A stretch of 37,842 nt of DNA from Bacteroidales bacterium UBA4893 (GTDB taxonomy: Bacteria; Bacteroidota; Bacteroidia; Bacteroidales; P3). The notes beneath the pieces were generated by a model. It was not told the DNA's origin, made no database searches, and worked only from the letters and a program-made list of their open reading frames with translations. The stretch is taken from contig DHCV01000009.1 of the NCBI GenBank assembly GCA_002399025.1, forward strand, positions 1-37,842, given 5' to 3'. Both the position numbers and the translations under genes were made by a program. Shown here piece after piece: positions 34,101 through 37,842 of this stretch. Within the stretch, counting starts at the first letter, position 1. Each line of letters begins with the position of its first letter.

Positions 34101-34560
34101 CATTCAAACTAATCTTTAGAGTATTCTTAGTAAGAACCTGTTTCGACACAACCTTTTCCAACAAAGCCTCAGGATAAGTAACTAAGATTATATTATTATT
34201 GGAGTTAAGCCTGTTAAGAGCTTCTGCCCTCAAAAGAATATTAGCATTATCAATATCTTCAACCTGATAAGGCAATTTATAGGAAGAGGGATAGAAAAGA
34301 ACATTCTTCTTCGAATAATCGAGGTCCTGTTCCGAAAAAATCTGTTCAATATCATTATAGAAATAAGCAGCCCTTTCCTTATCTGGCAGAACAATAAGAT
34401 GAGTAAACTCCCTTGAACTATCAATGCAGGCAGCCACACAAAAGCTCATACTGCTCCCTGCCAAAGATTGAATATTAACCCTTGAATGATTAACAGTTAT
34501 TCTTCGGAGAAGGTCAACGTACTTTTGATTATGGGAATAAACCTTTAAAAGTTCTTTCAC
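31189..34560 (-). CDS. mfd: Transcription-repair coupling factor
   Basis: This protein of about 1123 residues frees RNA polymerase stalled at DNA lesions and recruits UvrA. In order: a UvrB-like N-terminal region, the polymerase-interacting domain around LKPGDFITHIDYGVGKFAGLE, the SF2 translocase with Walker A VCGDVGFGKTE, the DEEH box IVDEEHKFGV and TATPIPRTLQFSLMGARDLS, a second lobe with GRVGRSNKKAF, and the C-terminal TRCF domain (SSTVERLNLYKELDGL). The start is taken as GTG at 34560, because a TTG five codons earlier lies within the promoter -7 box. This leaves almost no leader. copA lies 55 bp upstream on the same strand. Confidence 0.93.
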   Translation of the reverse strand: MKELLKVYSHNQKYVDLLRRITVNHSRVNIQSLAGSSMSFCVAACIDSSREFTHLIVLPDKERAAYFYNDIEQIFSEQDLDYSKKNVLFYPSSYKLPYQVEDIDNANILLRAEALNRLNSNNNIILVTYPEALLEKVVSKQVLTKNTLKISLNEPLNLDFVVDVLEEYAFERVDLVVLAGQYAVRGGIVDVFSFANEHPYRIEFFGDEIESLRTFDVVSQLTIEQKDALVIVPNIQNESISVQKRVPLVEYLGENTVVWVEHLEFCLDRIEKEFEFCQRSYLELKNKELHLPAEELFIGKEDFKKGILNHSIVEMGSDALLSKDNVVSFSTSLQPSFKKDFSLLVDALHRQADDGFTNYFCVENPKQKERIEKILKEFSDSSKILNVHYLLNSISEGFVDNDLKIAVFTDHELFERYHKYRLRDQKQNHEAITLKEIMLLKPGDFITHIDYGVGKFAGLEKLENNGRVQETIRLVYKDNDILYVSIHALHKISRYSGKDGTAPTLHRLGSNTWNNLKNKTKQKVKDIAKDLIALYAKRKASMGYAFSSDSYLQHELEASFIYEDTPDQYKTTKAVKKDMENSVPMDRLVCGDVGFGKTEIAIRAAFKAVADSKQVAVLVPTTILAYQHFKTFSSRLENMPCRVDYVNRFRSAKETREILNDLKQGKIDILIGTHKLLSKDIEFKDLGLFIVDEEHKFGVAMKEKLKKLRVNIDTLTLTATPIPRTLQFSLMGARDLSIINTPPPNRQPIQTQIHTFDEEIIRDAIHYEISRGGQVYLVHNRVQNIEEIAGMVRRLVPSAKVVVGHGQMKGEELEDVMFNFIEGEFDVLVSTTIVENGLDIPNANTIIINEAQNFGLSDLHQLRGRVGRSNKKAFCFLLIPPLSLITEEARKRLKAIEDFSSIGSGFSIAMRDLDIRGAGNILGAEQSGFISEIGFEMYHKILNEAIEELKQTEFKELFKEEETQTLSEGTMAKECNIETDLEVLIPDSYVSSTVERLNLYKELDGLITEKELQEFASGLIDRFGKLPKQTLELIETIKLRQKAREMGIEKLVLKRDRMTATIAFERGSSYFESETFTNILVFAQAYPNLMQLKESQEKLSIVFSPIKSISQALKTLLQITNLQ

Positions 34561-34563
34561 CTT

Positions 34564-34597
34564 GCAAAAATACAAAAGAAAACTATTCCTCCCACAA
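34564..34597 (-). promoter_or_regulatory. Promoter of mfd, abutting the start codon
   Basis: The minus strand has TTTG (34597-34594), a 21-nt spacer and TATTTTTGC (34572-34564), then only AAG before GTG at 34560. Transcription should start at or next to the GTG, predicting a leaderless message. Confidence 0.65.
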
Positions 34598-34615
34598 ATA
34601 GACTAATTTCTATAA

Positions 34616-37009
34616 TTATGAAAGTTTAATCTTTCTTAGTCTTAAGGAGTTTGAAATTACAGAAACGGAGCTAAAGCTCATTGCAACGGCAGCAATCATT
34701 GGTGAAAGTAAAATTCCAAAGAATGGGAATAAGACTCCAGCTGCCAAAGGAACGCCTAAAGTATTATAAACAAAAGCAAATAATAGGTTTTGTTTAATAT
34801 TTTTCATTGTTTCAAAGCTTAGTTTCTTTGCCTTAAGGATTCCTTCCAAGTTTCCTTTCAATAAAGTTATGTCGGAGCTTTCTATTGCCACATCAGTTCC
34901 ATTTCCCATTGCAATGCCAACATCAGCTTGAGCCAAAGCAGGAGAATCGTTTATTCCATCGCCAGCCATTGCCACAATCTCTCCCTTTGCTTGCAGTTCT
35001 CTAACAATCTTTAACTTGTCCTCAGGCATACATTCTGCCCTAAATTCCTTTATTCCCAATCTGTCAGCAACTGCCTTTGCTGTATTAAAATTATCTCCCG
35101 TTAGCATAAAAATCCTAATACCCTTTTCCTCCATTTCCCTTACAGCAATTACTGAGCTCTCCTTAACAGAGTCCGAAATAACAACATAGCCAATAATGAT
35201 TCCATCCTCAGAAACATAAGAAACAGTCTTTCCCAACCTTTGTTCCAATCCAACCCTTTCTTGCAAATCATTAGAGATATTAGCATTTAGTTCAAGCATA
35301 AGCTTATCATTTCCAAACCCAATCTCCCTATCATTTACCTTCCCAATAACACCTTTGCCCAAAATGGCTTCAAAATCTTTTGCCTTTAAAACATCAATTC
35401 CCTTTTCCAAAGCATAGTCCATCACTGCCTCTGCCAAAGGATGTTCACTATATTGATTTAAAGAAGCAACCCTTTGTAAAATATCCTCTTTATTATTATC
35501 CGTTGCACAATAAACATAGTCAACAGAAGGCTTCCCTTTTGTTAGAGTTCCTGTTTTATCAACCACCAAAACACTAATCTTATTCATAGTTTCCAAAGCC
35601 TTAGCATCTTTTATTAATATACCATTCTTAGCTCCCTTTCCCATACCAACCATAACCGACACAGGAGTAGCCAATCCCAAAGCACAAGGACAAGCAATAA
35701 TTAAAACAGCAATTGCATTAATAAAAGCATAAACCAATCTTGGCTCAGGACCAATAATTGCCCATATAATATAAGTAATTAGAGAAACACCAACAATAAT
35801 AGGAACAAAAAATTTAGAAACCTTATCCGTAATCTTTTGAATTGGAGCTTTAGAGCTTGCAGCCTCATTCACCATTCTGATTATCTGCGAAAGCAAAGTG
35901 TCAGCTCCCACTTTTTGAGCCTCCATCACAAAAGACCTATTGCCATTTATCGTTCCACAACTAACCTTATCCCCAATATTCTTATCAACCGGCATTGCTT
36001 CCCCAGTAATCATTGATTCATCAACACTCGAATTACCTTCCTTAACCACACCATCAACTGGAATCTTATCCCCTGGCTTTATTCTTAACAAATCTCCAAC
36101 CTTAATATCATCAATAGGAATAATAATTTCTTCTCCATTTTCCAAAACCTTAACAGCTTCCGAAGGAGCAAGCTTTAATAATTCTTTAATTGCACCATTT
36201 GTTTTTTTATGAGCCCTCGCTTCAAGATATTGACCAAAAAGCACAAGAGTAAGAATTACAGCAGTTGCTTCAAAGTAAAGATGAACAGTTCCATTTTCAT
36301 TTTTAAACTCTTGAGGAAAAATTGAAGGGAACAACAACCCCAAAACACTAAACCCAAAAGAAACACCTGTACCAATACCTATTAGAGTAAACATATTAAG
36401 ATTCCAGCTCTTAATAGACTTCCAAGCCCTAACATAAAAAATCCAACAAGTGTAGAACACAATAGGAAGAGTTAGAATAAACTGTATCCAATTCCCAACC
36501 TCATGACTAAACAAATGCATCAAAGGATTATTGGGAATCATCTCACTCATAGAAACAACAAAGACCACAAGAGCCAAAACAGATGAAATAACTAATTTCT
36601 TTTTCAAAGCATTATTAGGTTTATTCTCCTCTTCTTCCATAGCAGCATTCATAGGCACCAAATCCATTCCGCAAACAGGACAGTCCCCAAACCTATCATA
36701 AGTCTTATCCCCCTCACAGTGCATAGGACAATAGAAAACTCCTTCCTTAGGAGAATTCTTTGAAGACTTCTTCTTTTTCTTAATTCTCTTTACTTCATTG
36801 GAATTAAAAATCTTGTATTCCAATCCAGCCTTCAACAAAACATCTTTAAAAATCTCCACACTTATATCAGAAGACATTTCAATAGTTGCTTCCTCCAACT
36901 CCAAATCAACAATAATATTATCAACCCCACTAACCTCTTTCAATGTCTTTTCCACAGCCTTCTTGCAGCCAAGACATCCCATTCCTTCGACTCTAAATTT
37001 TTTAATCAT
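34616..37009 (-). CDS. copA: Copper-type heavy-metal P-type ATPase
   Basis: This 797-residue P1B-type pump exports Cu+ (or Ag+). The N-terminal metal-binding HMA domain has GMGCLGCKKAV (CxxC). A Lys-rich linker follows, and then a second small metal-binding domain with FYCPMHCEGD and FGDCPVCGMDLVPM (about residues 92-122). The pump core shows membrane helices, actuator ITGEAMPVDK, the intramembrane CPC in IACPCALGLATP, the phosphorylation site DKTGTLTKGK, the SEHPLAEAV His-Pro motif and GDGINDSPALAQADVG. CPC favours monovalent copper or silver. It diverges from the lipocalin gene. A 10-bp palindrome, ATTGTACAAT, lies at 37053-37062 in the shared upstream region. Confidence 0.93.
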   Translation of the reverse strand: MIKKFRVEGMGCLGCKKAVEKTLKEVSGVDNIIVDLELEEATIEMSSDISVEIFKDVLLKAGLEYKIFNSNEVKRIKKKKKSSKNSPKEGVFYCPMHCEGDKTYDRFGDCPVCGMDLVPMNAAMEEEENKPNNALKKKLVISSVLALVVFVVSMSEMIPNNPLMHLFSHEVGNWIQFILTLPIVFYTCWIFYVRAWKSIKSWNLNMFTLIGIGTGVSFGFSVLGLLFPSIFPQEFKNENGTVHLYFEATAVILTLVLFGQYLEARAHKKTNGAIKELLKLAPSEAVKVLENGEEIIIPIDDIKVGDLLRIKPGDKIPVDGVVKEGNSSVDESMITGEAMPVDKNIGDKVSCGTINGNRSFVMEAQKVGADTLLSQIIRMVNEAASSKAPIQKITDKVSKFFVPIIVGVSLITYIIWAIIGPEPRLVYAFINAIAVLIIACPCALGLATPVSVMVGMGKGAKNGILIKDAKALETMNKISVLVVDKTGTLTKGKPSVDYVYCATDNNKEDILQRVASLNQYSEHPLAEAVMDYALEKGIDVLKAKDFEAILGKGVIGKVNDREIGFGNDKLMLELNANISNDLQERVGLEQRLGKTVSYVSEDGIIIGYVVISDSVKESSVIAVREMEEKGIRIFMLTGDNFNTAKAVADRLGIKEFRAECMPEDKLKIVRELQAKGEIVAMAGDGINDSPALAQADVGIAMGNGTDVAIESSDITLLKGNLEGILKAKKLSFETMKNIKQNLLFAFVYNTLGVPLAAGVLFPFFGILLSPMIAAVAMSFSSVSVISNSLRLRKIKLS

Positions 37010-37052
37010 AGAATTTTAATTTACATCTAAAACTATTTTGTTTAGACAATAA

Positions 37053-37062
37053 ATTGTACAAT
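37053..37062. promoter_or_regulatory. Palindrome between copA and lipocalin genes (possible operator)
   Basis: ATTGTACAAT is a perfect 10-bp palindrome about 45 bp before the copA start. No TAnnTTTG box is obvious for copA, which fits activation by a dedicated regulator, but a short palindrome in A/T-rich DNA can be chance. Confidence 0.25.
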
Positions 37063-37141
37063 AAATTACTCCTAAACGAGAATAAAGAGAAAGAAAATAA
37101 GAAAATAAATAGTTCTTTTCATTCTAAATAATTTTATTTCC

Positions 37142-37149
37142 TAACTTTG
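37142..37149 (+). promoter_or_regulatory. Promoter -7 box of the lipocalin gene
   Basis: TAACTTTG lies 27 bp before the ATG at 37177. An upstream in-frame TTG at 37147 lies inside this box and is rejected as the start. Confidence 0.65.
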
Positions 37150-37176
37150 CCCATAGTAATTTTAAAAACAAATATT

Positions 37177-37707
37177 ATGAAAAGAAATGTTTTAACCCTA
37201 ATTCTTGTTGCTTTAGGTTTTAGCTCTTGTGCTCAAAAAGAAACAAACTTAGACCTTACCACCGTTAAGCAATTTGACATAAATAGATATTTAGGTAAAT
37301 GGTATGAAATAGGAAGATATGACCATTCTTTTGAAAGAGGCATTGTTGGAGCAACAGCAATGTATAGTCTTAATGAAGATGGCACAATTAAAGTTGTAAA
37401 TACTGGCTACAAGAATAGCTTTGAAGGTAAATTAAAAGAAGCAAAAGGCAAGGGAAAGTTTGCCGATAAAAACAATCCTGCCAAATTGAAGGTATCATTT
37501 TTCCTTTGGTTCTATGGAGCTTACAATATTTTGGAATTAGACAAAGAAAACTATTCCTATGCATTAATTGGCTCTAATTCCGATAAATATTTATGGATTT
37601 TAAGTCGCACCCCACAACTTAAAGAAGAGGATAAGGAATTCCTACTTAAAAGAGCAAAAGAAAGAGGTTACGATACATCAAAAATTATTTGGGTAGAGCA
37701 GAAATAA
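37177..37707 (+). CDS. blc: Bacterial lipocalin (Blc-type lipoprotein)
   Basis: This 176-residue protein begins with a lipoprotein signal ending GFSSC (Cys18) and then CAQKE. The lipocalin GxW motif reads DINRYLGKWYEIGRYDHSFERG, followed by an eight-strand barrel with AKLKVSFFLWFYGAYNILELD and YLWILSRTPQL, the third conserved region. Blc proteins bind fatty acids or lysophospholipids at the outer membrane and are linked to envelope stress or lipid repair. It is monocistronic, and copA diverges from it. The strong match of all lipocalin motifs makes the family certain, the ligand not. Confidence 0.92.
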   Translation: MKRNVLTLILVALGFSSCAQKETNLDLTTVKQFDINRYLGKWYEIGRYDHSFERGIVGATAMYSLNEDGTIKVVNTGYKNSFEGKLKEAKGKGKFADKNNPAKLKVSFFLWFYGAYNILELDKENYSYALIGSNSDKYLWILSRTPQLKEEDKEFLLKRAKERGYDTSKIIWVEQK

Positions 37708-37744
37708 TTTCAGAAAATACAAGATTATATTCAAAATAATTTCG

Positions 37745-37842
37745 TATATTTGCAGATGTAAAACATTCATTAGGTTTGTTTAGGACTATTTATCCTAAAT
37801 TCAATTTCTGGAGAACAAGCTCCAATTCCTAAAATATATTAA
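37745..37842 (+). ncRNA. Candidate small RNA or leader (copy B, cut by window end)
   Basis: TATATTTG at 37745-37752 is followed at the same distances as copy A by GTAAAA, ACTATTTAT (37785), TTCTGGA (37806), CTCC (37820) and TAAAATATATT (37830). From the box to the end of the last block the two copies have lengths of 86 and 87 nt. Here TGGAG...CTCCA (37809-37824) forms a small hairpin. The window ends before any terminator or start codon, so a leader of a following gene cannot be excluded. Confidence 0.4.

Noticed and set aside
34561..34575. mfd start at the TTG at 34575
   Set aside because: These codons coincide with the TATTTTTGC promoter box, and the conserved Mfd N-terminus begins at the GTG at 34560.
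37147..37176. Ten-residue extension of the lipocalin
   Set aside because: Its TTG start lies inside the -7 box, and the ATG at 37177 gives a clean lipoprotein signal.

Overview
The window is an AT-rich chromosomal segment from a member of the Bacteroidetes, most likely order Bacteroidales. The reasons are promoter -7 boxes of the TAnnTTTG type (TATCTTTG, TATTTTTG, TATATTTG) ahead of most transcription units, few Shine-Dalgarno sequences, an archaeal/eukaryal-type ProS, the acpP-fabF-rnc order, a Bacteroidetes-style RRM RNA-binding protein, an OmpP1/FadL porin and many lipoproteins. I see no insertion sequence, prophage or CRISPR array. Most of it is core genome.

Layout. 1-5576: the end of a lipid/pigment locus with a GT2 glycosyltransferase tail, an MMPL exporter fused to an acyltransferase and a methyltransferase-like tail, and a phytoene-desaturase-like oxidoreductase, as in aryl-polyene/flexirubin clusters. 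5731-8320 (minus): proS and prfB, the latter with a clear programmed +1 frameshift. 8505-11440 (plus): a Tyr/Trp/His-rich lipoprotein and an OmpP1-type porin. 11735-15638: purN (minus), then acpP-fabF-rnc-lipA (plus). 15869-17209: two tandem paralogous lipoproteins. 17323-20446 (minus): rsmA, mntP, queD and an AI-2E-family permease. 20549-23265 (minus): rplM-rpsI-rpsB-tsf with a long structured leader. 23583-25509: radC (plus), an OmpH-like protein and an RRM protein (minus). 25510-26300: a gene-poor stretch with a candidate small RNA, short tandem repeats and tRNA-Phe. 26372-30793: butyrate kinase (minus), then trxA, a DUF58 protein and a TPR/OmpA-like lipoprotein (plus). 31189-37009 (minus): copA-type ATPase and mfd. 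37177-37707 (plus): a lipocalin, followed by a promoter at the window edge.

The least expected structure is non-coding. Several gaps between converging transcription units hold diverged tandem repeats with a strict 21-bp period (5579-5725, 11534-11725, 26019-26081, 30880-31068, and a single unit at 17305-17325). A 23-bp repeat lies beside one of them (25919-25987). Separately, two distant intergenic sites (25815-25910 and 37745-37840) share a promoter and a co-linear element of about 87 nt, which looks like a small-RNA or leader family. The mfd promoter lies so close to its start codon that the message is probably leaderless.
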